From: Verrucomicrobia bacterium ADurb.Bin006
Lineage (GTDB): Bacteria; Verrucomicrobiota; Verrucomicrobiia; Limisphaerales; J093
DNA length: 34,616 bases
NCBI GenBank assembly: GCA_002071485.1
Contig: MWFF01000086.1
Coordinates: 1 to 34,616, forward strand
Direction of reading: 5' to 3'
Positions 22,964 to 29,939 of the stretch are shown here, one piece after another. Made by a program: the position numbers and the translations under genes. The notes beneath the pieces are model-generated. The model was not told the DNA's origin. It saw nothing but the letters and a program-made list of their open reading frames with translations, and made no database searches. Positions within the stretch are counted from its first letter, which is position 1. Every line of letters starts with the position of its first letter.

Positions 22964-24652
22964 ATGCATGCCTCTTCCGCCGACCAGCCCGCCTCGAGTC
23001 AGAGCATTTTCGCCAGCGTGACGTTCTATCACTGGATGGTGGTGATCATCGCTTCCTGCGGTTGGCTCTTCGACTGCATGGACCAACGGCTCTTCACCAT
23101 GGCCCGCGAGTCGACCCTGAAGGAGTTGCTCGGCAACAATCCGGCGGGCCTGGCCAAGCTCGAAAGCTACCTTGGCTTGGCCACCGCGGCGATGATGGTC
23201 GGGTGGGCCACAGGCGGCATCGTCTTCGGCATGCTCAGCGACAAATGGGGGCGGGTGAAGACGATGGTTGTGACGCTGATGGTCTATTCCGGCTTTACGG
23301 GGTTGTGCGGCCTGGCGCAGAGCTGGGTCGATTTTACATTGTATCGCTTTCTTGTCGGTCTGGGTGTCGGGGGAATGTTCGGCGCGGCAACGACGCTCGT
23401 GGCCGAAAGTGTTCCCGGACGATTCCGCGCGGTGGCTCTGGGCTCGCTGCAAGCCCTCTCGGCCACCGGCAACCTCCTGGGCGCTTACATCAGCCTTAGA
23501 ATCCCGCCGGGCACCGAACATTTTTTCGGCAGCTTCAGCGGATGGCGCGTTCTGTTCTTCGTCGGCATCGTCCCGGCCCTGCTGGTGATCCCGATCATTA
23601 CGATCCTGAAAGAGCCGGAGGCGTGGAAGCGCGCCAAGGCCGCGGCGGCCACGGGTGATGCATCGAAGAACATCGGATCCCCCCGCGATCTGCTCAGACA
23701 CCCGCGGTGGCGACGCAATACACTCGTCGGGCTCGGCCTTGGCCTGGCGGGGATGGTCGGGCTTTGGGGGATCGGGTTCTTCTCGCCCGAGTTGATTACG
23801 ACGGCGCTCAAGGGGCGGGCTGTGCGGGCCGAGGACATTCGGGACGGGGCCGCGTTATGCAAGGCGTTGCGCTTCGAGACGAATGCGGCTGTGGCGTACC
23901 TGAGCAAGCAACTCTCGGCGGAGACCAGAGGCCTCTTGGCGCAAGTCGAATCCGGCGCGGCAGCCTCACCCGAACTGATGGAAACGATGCGGGCGGATCT
24001 GAATCGGATCATCGAGGGAGGCAGTCTCTACGATTCGGGCGCATTCGAGAACGTGACGTTGGACAAGCGGACGCAAGGTCTCCTGAAGAAAGTGCAGGCG
24101 ACAGCGGCCCCGGCGGACGTGCGGTTTCTGAACCGGCAGTTGGTCGAACAAGCGATTCCCGGCGGCCTCCTCTCGCTCCAGAAGTCGATCGATCAGGTCC
24201 GCAGCAAGGCGATGATGCTGTTCGATGTCGGCTCATTTGCGGGCATGATTGCATTTACCATTTTCGCCGCCTGGCTGAGCCGGAGGGGGGCGTTTTTCTG
24301 GGCGTTTCTGGCCTGCCTGGCCATCACGGGGTACGTCTTTTACGCGCTGAAGACCGAGACCGACGCCTACTGGATGCTGCCGCTGATGGGGTTTGCGCAG
24401 CTTGCCGTGTTCGCCGGTTACTCGATCTATTTCCCCGAGTTGTATCCGACCCGCCTGCGGGGCACGGGTGTCGGTTTCTGCTACAATACCGTCCGCTACG
24501 TTGCCGCGCCGTTCCCCTACCTGCTGGGCTACATGAGCACTCTGCTCTCCTTCCGCACGGCGGCCATCGTCATGTCCGGCATTTATCTGTTCGGCATTGT
24601 CGCACTGGTGTGGGCGCCTGAAACCAAAGGGCAGCCTCTGCCGGAGGATTGA
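22964..24652 (+). CDS. MFS transporter with a large insert between helices 7 and 8
   Basis: A 562-residue major facilitator of the sugar/organic-acid:proton symporter type. Motifs: FYHWMVVIIASCGWLFDCMD (TM1), GIVFGMLSDKWGRVKTM (the conserved loop 2-3 G-x-x-x-D-R/K-x-G-R-R pattern), YRFLVGLGVGGMFGAATTLV (TM4), PELYPTRLRGTGVGFCYN, and PETKG at the end. Residues about 283-411, between TM7 and TM8 and therefore probably periplasmic, form a hydrophilic, mostly helical insert of about 130 residues. Ordinary MFS proteins have a short loop here. ATG 22964 is chosen because the family begins soon after it; 22916 adds 16 residues. Substrate is probably a sugar acid, inferred from the divergent SDR. Confidence 0.85.
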   Translation: MHASSADQPASSQSIFASVTFYHWMVVIIASCGWLFDCMDQRLFTMARESTLKELLGNNPAGLAKLESYLGLATAAMMVGWATGGIVFGMLSDKWGRVKTMVVTLMVYSGFTGLCGLAQSWVDFTLYRFLVGLGVGGMFGAATTLVAESVPGRFRAVALGSLQALSATGNLLGAYISLRIPPGTEHFFGSFSGWRVLFFVGIVPALLVIPIITILKEPEAWKRAKAAAATGDASKNIGSPRDLLRHPRWRRNTLVGLGLGLAGMVGLWGIGFFSPELITTALKGRAVRAEDIRDGAALCKALRFETNAAVAYLSKQLSAETRGLLAQVESGAAASPELMETMRADLNRIIEGGSLYDSGAFENVTLDKRTQGLLKKVQATAAPADVRFLNRQLVEQAIPGGLLSLQKSIDQVRSKAMMLFDVGSFAGMIAFTIFAAWLSRRGAFFWAFLACLAITGYVFYALKTETDAYWMLPLMGFAQLAVFAGYSIYFPELYPTRLRGTGVGFCYNTVRYVAAPFPYLLGYMSTLLSFRTAAIVMSGIYLFGIVALVWAPETKGQPLPED

Positions 24653-24686
24653 CCGGAAGCCGCTCCGGGTGCCGATCGAGTGCGCC

Positions 24687-25814
24687 TCATCCCAGGTTCA
24701 TTTCCATCTGTTTGCCGCCGGGCCGGCGGAATGCCGCGATCGACAGTTCCGGACTCTCGCGCGCCAGCCCGGCCCGCCGACGGGCCACCCGCCCAAGTTG
24801 AGCAATCTGTTCCGCAAGCACGCCCTCTCCTCGCATCCGTTTGCGGAAACGCGCGTCGTTCAGTTCGCCGCCCCGCATGGCCCGGATGCGTCCAAGCACT
24901 TTGTCCTTCAGCCCTGGCGCGTGGTGTTCGAGCCACGCGGTGAACAACGGGCCGACGGCCAGGGGCAACCGCACCATCAGCGTGCAGGCCCAGCCCGCGC
25001 CAGCCTCGGCCGCAGCCCGGATGATCGACGGGATTTCGTGGTCGGTGAGGCCCGGGATCACCGGAGCGACGAGCACACCCACCGGAACGCCGGCCTGGGC
25101 GAGTTGTCGGATCGCCGCCAACCGATGGACAGGCAGCGTCGCCCGCGGCTCGAGTTTCCGCGCCAAATCGCTGTCAAGCGTTGTGATCGACAGATTGACA
25201 GCGGCGGCCCGATGCTGCGCCAGATCAGCCAGCACATCCCGATCACGCGCGACCAGTGCGTTCTTGGTGACCAGGCAGACCGGGTTCCTGAACTCGGCCA
25301 AAATCCGCAGCACACGTCGCGTGATCTCGAGTCGGCGCTCGACTGGCTGGTAGGGATCGGTCACGCCGCTCAAGGCCAGCACCTGCGGCTGCCAGCGGGC
25401 CGACGCCATCTCGCGGCGCAGAAGCTCCGGGGCTTTATCCTTCACCACAATCCGCGTCTCGAAATCCAGCCCCGCCGAAAAACCCATGTGCTCGTGCGTC
25501 GGGCGCGCAAAACAGTAGGCGCAGCCGTGCTCGCAGCCCCGATACGGATTCAGGCTCGCCGAGAAACCCAGGTCAGGACTGTCGTTGCAAGAGATGATCG
25601 ACTGCGAACGGTCCAGCAAGAATTGGGTCGCAGGAGCCGAATCCTGGGCTGGATTCCAGTCCGCGTCCGGTTCAAGCACCAGGCGCCTGAATCGGTTCGG
25701 CGGGTTGCTCGCCGCCCCGCGTCCGTGCCACCTGTCACGCAGTTCTGACACGCTCCCAAGTTGGGCGGAGCCATTGTCGGACGCAACTGCGTTCTGCGCA
25801 CTGCATTCTGGCAC
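24687..25814 (-). CDS. PA0069-family radical SAM protein (SplB-like)
   Basis: A 375-residue radical SAM protein. The cluster-binding cysteines are C94, C98 and C101 in GCEHGCAYCFARPTHEHMGF. N-terminal HGRGAASNPPNRFRRL and central LALSGVTDPYQPVE and PVCLVTKNALVARD are hallmarks of the PA0069/Rv2578c group, related to spore photoproduct lyase. The family's reaction is unknown. The C-terminal region is basic (FRKRMRGEGVLAEQ) as in homologues. The frame begins at a GTG at 25814; a second GTG at 25751 just before the conserved part is an alternative. It converges on the MFS gene with 34 bases between, and lies 70 bases downstream of the recombinase gene, perhaps co-transcribed. Confidence 0.85.
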   Translation of the reverse strand: MPECSAQNAVASDNGSAQLGSVSELRDRWHGRGAASNPPNRFRRLVLEPDADWNPAQDSAPATQFLLDRSQSIISCNDSPDLGFSASLNPYRGCEHGCAYCFARPTHEHMGFSAGLDFETRIVVKDKAPELLRREMASARWQPQVLALSGVTDPYQPVERRLEITRRVLRILAEFRNPVCLVTKNALVARDRDVLADLAQHRAAAVNLSITTLDSDLARKLEPRATLPVHRLAAIRQLAQAGVPVGVLVAPVIPGLTDHEIPSIIRAAAEAGAGWACTLMVRLPLAVGPLFTAWLEHHAPGLKDKVLGRIRAMRGGELNDARFRKRMRGEGVLAEQIAQLGRVARRRAGLARESPELSIAAFRRPGGKQMEMNLG

Positions 25815-25884
25815 TGCAATCGCTCAGATTGCTCCCAGGCCGAGACACGAAGAGAAAGGAACCGCTTGGCAGGGCGATGCGTGC

Positions 25885-26805
25885 TCACGCTCGCGGATGA
25901 TACTTCTGGTGTATTGTCCGCAACCGTTCGCCGGCCACGTGCGTGTAGACTTCCGTGGTGCTGATGTTCGCGTGCCCCAGCAGTTCCTGGATCACCCGCA
26001 GATCGGCTCCGTGTTCGAGCAGATGCGTCGCGAAACTGTGTCGCAACATGTGCGGCGTGACGCGCCGGGTGATCCCGGCCTGACGCACACGCTGCTTGAT
26101 ACGCAGCCAGAGCGTCACCGGCGCGAACAGAGTCCCGCGGCGCGTCAGGAACACATGGGCCGTCGACCGCCGGTTCACCAAACGCGGGCGCGCGACTGTG
26201 AGGTAACGCGTCAGCGCGGCGATGGCCGTTCGTCCCACGGGCACGACCCGCTCCTTGTTGCCCTTGCCAATCACGGTTACAAAGCCTGCATCCAGATGCA
26301 ATTGCTCGAGCCGCAACTGGCGCAGTTCGCTCAGCCGCAGACCCGACGCGTATGCCAGTTCGAGGATCGCCTGGTTGCAAAGAGCGCTTGGGTCTTCGCC
26401 TGCCGGCGGGCGCAGCAATTGCTCGATCTCGCCCTGCGTCAGCGATTTGGGCAGGCGCTTCCAGCGCCGCGGCAGAGTCAAATGCTCCGCCACATTCCGA
26501 TCGAGGAGTTTCTCGTTCTCGCAGAACCGATAGAACGCGCGCAGCGCAGCGATCTCGACGTAGAGGCTCTCCGGGCTCAACCGCCGAGCCGAGTCCGCCG
26601 GTTCGGTGGCCAGGCGGCGTCCCCGCTCGTGTTGCAGGAACGCCATCAAATGCGAAAGCTCGACCGACCGCCAGTCCTGCAACCCGTTCTTCCCGGCCCA
26701 CGCGACAAACGCCCCGAGCTGGGCCTGATAGGTCCGCTGCGTATGTTCCGCCTGGCCGCGCTCGTGCCGGACATGCTGCAGGAACTCCTCGACAAGCGTT
26801 TCCAT
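25885..26805 (-). CDS. XerC/XerD-type tyrosine recombinase
   Basis: A 306-residue site-specific recombinase. The N-terminal SAM-like DNA-binding domain starts METLVEEFLQHVRHERGQAE. The catalytic domain has the full set: Arg157 (ASGLRLSELRQL), Lys181 (GKGNKERVVPVG), His252 and Arg255 (PHMLRHSFATHLL), His278 (LLGHANISTTE) and nucleophile Tyr287 (VYTHV). XerC and XerD resolve chromosome dimers at dif near the terminus. Length and order are those of the housekeeping enzymes rather than phage integrases, and no cargo lies beside it. Alternative starts are ATG 26838 (11 more residues) and GTG 26901. XerC versus XerD cannot be decided. Confidence 0.87.
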   Translation of the reverse strand: METLVEEFLQHVRHERGQAEHTQRTYQAQLGAFVAWAGKNGLQDWRSVELSHLMAFLQHERGRRLATEPADSARRLSPESLYVEIAALRAFYRFCENEKLLDRNVAEHLTLPRRWKRLPKSLTQGEIEQLLRPPAGEDPSALCNQAILELAYASGLRLSELRQLRLEQLHLDAGFVTVIGKGNKERVVPVGRTAIAALTRYLTVARPRLVNRRSTAHVFLTRRGTLFAPVTLWLRIKQRVRQAGITRRVTPHMLRHSFATHLLEHGADLRVIQELLGHANISTTEVYTHVAGERLRTIHQKYHPRA

Positions 26806-27150
26806 CTGACCACGCGGATTCGAATCCTGGGGTGTCATCTGTGGTCGAATCCGAATCCGCCCGCAATCTCTCACCGAGTCAGGCCGGGTCGCGGAGAGCA
26901 CAGCCCGGGTATTTCACTTTGAGGGGTCCGCAGCAAACGCGACGAAGACCCCTCACCCCGTCCCTCTCCCATCCGACCTGCCTGCCGAAGCCTGGGCGCA
27001 GGGAGGTGGGAGAGGGTGTCCCGCTGTGTGGGACGGGTGAGGGTGACGGTGTCGCACGTCCCACAGATTCCTCTGTAAGGCTCCGCGGACTGTCTCATCC
27101 GGGTTTTGGCCAAACCGTGCCTGCAAAGGAAACCAAGAAAATATGCAGGC
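26806..27150. other. Gap between the recombinase and the DUF1080 gene
   Basis: It holds the large hairpin repeat described separately and possibly the first codons of the recombinase if the longer starts at 26838 or 26901 are used. No other gene or RNA is evident. Confidence 0.5.
26949..27043. repeat. Long imperfect inverted repeat of the CCCTCACCC...GGGTGAGGG type
   Basis: Left arm CCCCTCACCCCGTCCCTCTC (26949-26968) and right arm TGGGAGAGGG plus GGGACGGGTGAGGG (27007-27043) pair over most of their length, with a small bulge and a 35-base centre. This motif is a common dispersed repeat in GC-rich genomes. A shorter relative lies inside the deacetylase/DUF354 gene near 11471-11535. Confidence 0.85.
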
Positions 27151-27843
27151 CTATTCCATCGGCGTGATTCGCACGTTCCGGAAATGAATCTCGCCGCCTT
27201 CGGATTGCAGCCCCACGGGCCCGGGAATCACCTCGGCGCCGTACGCCTCGTTCACCTTCGTGCCATTGAACCAGACGGTCACGCGATCTCCCTGAACCAG
27301 AATCTCGACCTTGTTCCATTCCCCATGCGGACGCTCGGCGCCGACGATTCGGCCCACCAGATTGATGTCGCCCGCCACCGCGTGCTTCGAGATCAATTTC
27401 ACGCGCGCCGGGTCTCCGGTCACCTTCATTCCCTGCAGCCCGAGCACGTCGCCCGCGTTGTCCGGATGCAGTTGCGTCTCGAGGCAGCGCGGCAGCCCAC
27501 GCGCGGGTCCGTTGACCCGTCCAAAAATGCCGCTGTTGCCCGGCTTCTTACCCGGGGCCCAGCGATACTCGACCTCGAGTTTGTAATTGATGTAGTTCTC
27601 CGTCGTGACGAGGCATCCCAGCGGTTCGCCTTTGCACACCAGAACGCCGTCCTGCACCCACCACACCGATTCCGGCTTCACGCTCGGGTCATCGAACATG
27701 GCCTTCCAGCCGGTCAAGTCCTTTCCGTTGAAAAGCGTCTTCGGAGCCGACGCCGCGGAACGGGACGTCGAGCACGAGATGAGTGTCAGTCCGGCTGCGG
27801 TGAGCAGCCCCAGATGCCATCGATTCAGTGTCGTTCGTTTCAT
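27151..27843 (-). CDS. DUF1080 (3-keto-disaccharide hydrolase domain) lipoprotein
   Basis: A 230-residue secreted protein. The N-terminus is a lipoprotein signal (MKRTTLNRWHLGLLTAAGLT, then LISC as lipobox). The mature part begins with the signature LFNGKDLTGWKAMFDD and continues WWVQDGVLVCKGEPLG, YINYKLEVEYRWAPG, GNSGIFGRVNGPARGL, EWNKVEILVQGDRVTVWFNG and GPVGLQSEGGEIHFRNVRIT. This is a concanavalin-like jelly-roll domain abundant in PVC and Bacteroidota genomes; some members hydrolyse 3-keto-glycosides. Length matches single-domain members. Its ATG overlaps the TGA of an upstream fragment as ATGA, hinting that it was once second in an operon. Confidence 0.87.
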   Translation of the reverse strand: MKRTTLNRWHLGLLTAAGLTLISCSTSRSAASAPKTLFNGKDLTGWKAMFDDPSVKPESVWWVQDGVLVCKGEPLGCLVTTENYINYKLEVEYRWAPGKKPGNSGIFGRVNGPARGLPRCLETQLHPDNAGDVLGLQGMKVTGDPARVKLISKHAVAGDINLVGRIVGAERPHGEWNKVEILVQGDRVTVWFNGTKVNEAYGAEVIPGPVGLQSEGGEIHFRNVRITPME

Positions 27844-28064
27844 AATGATTTGACGTGCTCGAATCTGTGCCGGGACCGGACGAAAAAGGCGAGCTTAAAG
27901 ACGGTGCGCCGGTGCGCGACGTCAAACGCCGCCCGCATCGCGTGTCCGACGAGAATCGCCAGCGCGACTGGGATGAACGCCACGCCCAGAGACTTGCCCG
28001 GGTCGAACAAACCGATTCCACTGCTGTGGGAACATCGGACACGGATTCCGATTGTAACGGAAGT
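27840..28064 (-). pseudogene. C-terminal fragment of an unidentified membrane-protein-like frame
   Basis: An open frame without a suitable start runs to a TGA that overlaps the DUF1080 ATG. From about 28022 it reads SGIGLFDPGKSLGVAFIPVA, LAILVGHAMRAAFDVAHRRT and VFKLAFFVRSRHRFEHVKSL. It has a hydrophobic helix, a basic end, and mostly G or C in third codon positions, as in real genes here. The part upstream of 28022 is unlike it. I do not recognise the family. It looks like the 3' end of a gene whose beginning was lost at the junction with the integrase fragment; chance openness is the alternative. Confidence 0.35.
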
Positions 28065-28294
28065 TCAAGCGTCATTTTGCCGGTCTTGCGGTCAATTCGT
28101 GAGGCGTTCTCCATTTCCTCGGCGAGATGCCGCTTGGCCAAGGCGCGGTCGGCTCTTTGCAAGCTGTGGGAAATCTCCTTGCCATTCGCTCGGAAGCGGG
28201 CAAAATACACGCCGCTTGAGGTATGTCGGTACAAGTTCTCGGCAACGCGGCAAAATTCGCCGTGGCGGGAGTGCGCTTCGCTCATGCACTCCAT
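28055..28294 (-). pseudogene. N-terminal remnant of a tyrosine integrase beside tRNA-Ala
   Basis: The frame starts MECMSEAHSRHGEFCRVAEN and continues LYRHTSSGVYFARFRANGKE, ISHSLQRADRALAKRHLAEE and ENASRIDRKTGKMTLE. This is the N-terminal AP2-like/arm-binding segment of phage-type integrases (a strand set with GVYFARFRANGKEI, then a helix with ALAKRHL). The core-binding and catalytic domains are missing: beyond about 28060 the frame is nonsense and another fragment begins. It lies 81 bases from the tRNA-Ala gene, the position expected for an element integrated at that tRNA. Confidence 0.65.
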
Positions 28295-28375
28295 TGAACC
28301 GCGTAGAAGCGCCGCGTGGACGCAAAGAGTTTCCCGCCGATAATAGGTCTACAAGCTGTTTGTAGAGAATTTGTT

Positions 28376-28451
28376 GGGGTCGTAGCTCAGTTGGCAGAGC
28401 GTCTCGTTCGCAATGAGAAGGTCAGGGGTTCGACTCCCCTCGGCTCCACCA
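28376..28451 (+). tRNA. tRNA-Ala (anticodon CGC)
   Basis: A complete cloverleaf: a seven-pair acceptor stem with the alanine identity pair G3:U70, D-arm GCTC/GAGC, anticodon loop TTCGCAA (anticodon CGC, reading GCG) on a five-pair stem with one G:U, a short variable loop AGGTC, and a T-arm AGGGG-TTCGACT-CCCCT. The discriminator base is A at 28448 and CCA is encoded at 28449-28451. It is the only RNA gene seen, and sits next to an integrase remnant. Confidence 0.95.
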
Positions 28452-28470
28452 TCCTGAATCAGATACTTAC

Positions 28471-28486
28471 GCCGCCATCCGGCGGC
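28471..28486. terminator. Short GC hairpin after the tRNA gene
   Basis: Arms GCCGCC and GGCGGC enclose ATCC, 20 bases after the tRNA end. No long T run follows on either strand, so it is only a possible terminator for the tRNA or for the convergent esterase gene that ends at 28534. Confidence 0.3.
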
Positions 28487-28533
28487 GGCCTCCGAAGCCG
28501 TTCTTACCTCGTTGGAAATACCCAGGGCTCAGA

Positions 28534-29850
28534 CTATCGGCGCGCGGATGCGGGGCGGGGGGCGCCCCAGTGCGCGTCGGCGAAGTCCAGAAAGACCCGC
28601 CAATCGTCCCGTGTCATCGAGTGTTTCCCCGGTCGGATGTAGTAGCCCAGCTTGCCGGCGCTGAGTCGTCCGGGTTCGGGCATGGTGTCGGTCTCCAATC
28701 CCCCGGCGTACAGGAGGCGATAGACCGGCGCGGCGGCGCGAAGGACATCGAACTGGCCGGACGGATTGGCCCATTGATCCTCGATGGCATTCGACAGCAG
28801 GACAGGGCGCGGCGCCATGAGCGCGACCAGGCAATGTTGATCGAACGGGAGCCGTTCCGGATGCTCATTGAACTGTTTGAAGGCGGCATTGAACCAGTGC
28901 GCGAACCGGTCGTTGATCTGTTTGACCGATTCCCCTGTCTTGCCGCGGCTTGGCGCGGTGCCGCCACAGCCGGCCTGGTGTGGAATTGCCAGTCCGATCC
29001 GGTCGTCAAGGGCCGCGGCGAGCAGCGCCGTCTTGCCGTTGCGCGAGTGGCCCACGGCCGCGATGCGCTTTGGATCGAGGTCGCGGTCGCGAACCAGGTA
29101 ATCGACGCAGCGATGAAATCCCCATGCCCAGGCTGAGATGGTGCCGCGGTTGGCGGGCTGCGGCGGGGCTGGGTTTCCGTTGCGTTTCGCGAGCCAGGCA
29201 TAGATGCCATCGGAGACCTCGGCGCGATCGGAATCGACATCGGTGCTGCAGAACGAGGCGAGCGCGTAGCCGCGATCGATGATTTGGGCCAGGTCCCAAT
29301 CGGCAGCTTGGCTGCCCCGAGCCGCCTCGGTCGCCAGACCGTCGACGCACCCCGCGCAACTGCGGTAGAGCCATCCGCGCGTGAGCGGGACGCGCGGATC
29401 GTCGGTGAGCGCGTGGTTGCCGCAGAAGTTCATGGCCAGAAACACGGGCACCCGCCCGCGCCGCGCGTTGGGCACAACCACCATGAGGTCAAGACGCGGC
29501 GCGGCGGGGTCGCCGAAGGAGATCTCGACCAGTTTCAGGGTCGCCTTGCCGCCGAGAAAATCGGGATATGACGCCTTGACAGAGCATGTGGGCCTGGCCG
29601 ACACCGGGGGCAATGGGCCGTACATGTAGTGCGCGAAGAGGGCTTTCAATTCGGGTCGGCGGACCCTGACCCATTGCCGTTTGGTCTCGATGCGCGTCCC
29701 GTCGAGACAGGCCAGCGGGTTGGGCAACTCGGCGCACACGGGCAATTCGCTCACAGGCGGGAAAGGCGCGGGCTGGGTCGATGCTTCGATGAACATCGAC
29801 CCGGCGGCGGCGACGATGCAGGCGATCCAGGGAACGAGTTTCGGTTGCAT
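28534..29850 (-). CDS. Secreted CE15-like (glucuronoyl esterase) alpha/beta hydrolase
   Basis: A 438-residue protein with an N-terminal hydrophobic signal (LVPWIACIVAAAGSMFIEA). The nucleophile motif is VGHSRNGKTALLAAALDDR with Ser269, followed by IPHQAGCGGTAPSRGKTGES; the C-terminal GYYIRPGKHSMTRDDW gives the likely catalytic His410. The GxSRxGK motif and this downstream segment are diagnostic for carbohydrate esterase family 15, which cleaves ester links between glucuronoxylan and lignin alcohols. Upstream features PLACLDGTRIETKRQWVRVR and FAHYMYGPLPP also fit. It probably acts in the periplasm or outside on plant-type glucuronoxylan. ATG 29850 is chosen because the signal peptide follows; the longer frame would overlap the divergent transporter gene. 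Confidence 0.85.
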   Translation of the reverse strand: MQPKLVPWIACIVAAAGSMFIEASTQPAPFPPVSELPVCAELPNPLACLDGTRIETKRQWVRVRRPELKALFAHYMYGPLPPVSARPTCSVKASYPDFLGGKATLKLVEISFGDPAAPRLDLMVVVPNARRGRVPVFLAMNFCGNHALTDDPRVPLTRGWLYRSCAGCVDGLATEAARGSQAADWDLAQIIDRGYALASFCSTDVDSDRAEVSDGIYAWLAKRNGNPAPPQPANRGTISAWAWGFHRCVDYLVRDRDLDPKRIAAVGHSRNGKTALLAAALDDRIGLAIPHQAGCGGTAPSRGKTGESVKQINDRFAHWFNAAFKQFNEHPERLPFDQHCLVALMAPRPVLLSNAIEDQWANPSGQFDVLRAAAPVYRLLYAGGLETDTMPEPGRLSAGKLGYYIRPGKHSMTRDDWRVFLDFADAHWGAPRPASARR

Positions 29851-29939
29851 GGAGCGCGATTTTGCCTCTGACACCCGAAGCGCGCAAGGCGCCATTCGCG
29901 GATGGCATAAGCGGGCGGCTCCGCTTAGCCTGCGGGCAG

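Noticed and set aside
25885..26805. Recombinase considered as an integron or phage integrase
   Set aside because: Its length, N-terminal domain and context are those of housekeeping XerC/XerD; no attC array, cassette or cargo is present.
25550..26866. Long minus-strand frame in another register over the recombinase and radical SAM genes
   Set aside because: It is Arg/Ala-rich nonsense without motifs, while the two overlapping genes have complete catalytic residues.
28376..28451. Duplicate of the tRNA-Ala 3' end as an attR site within the window
   Set aside because: I found no second copy of the T-arm/acceptor sequence between 1 and 34616 by eye.
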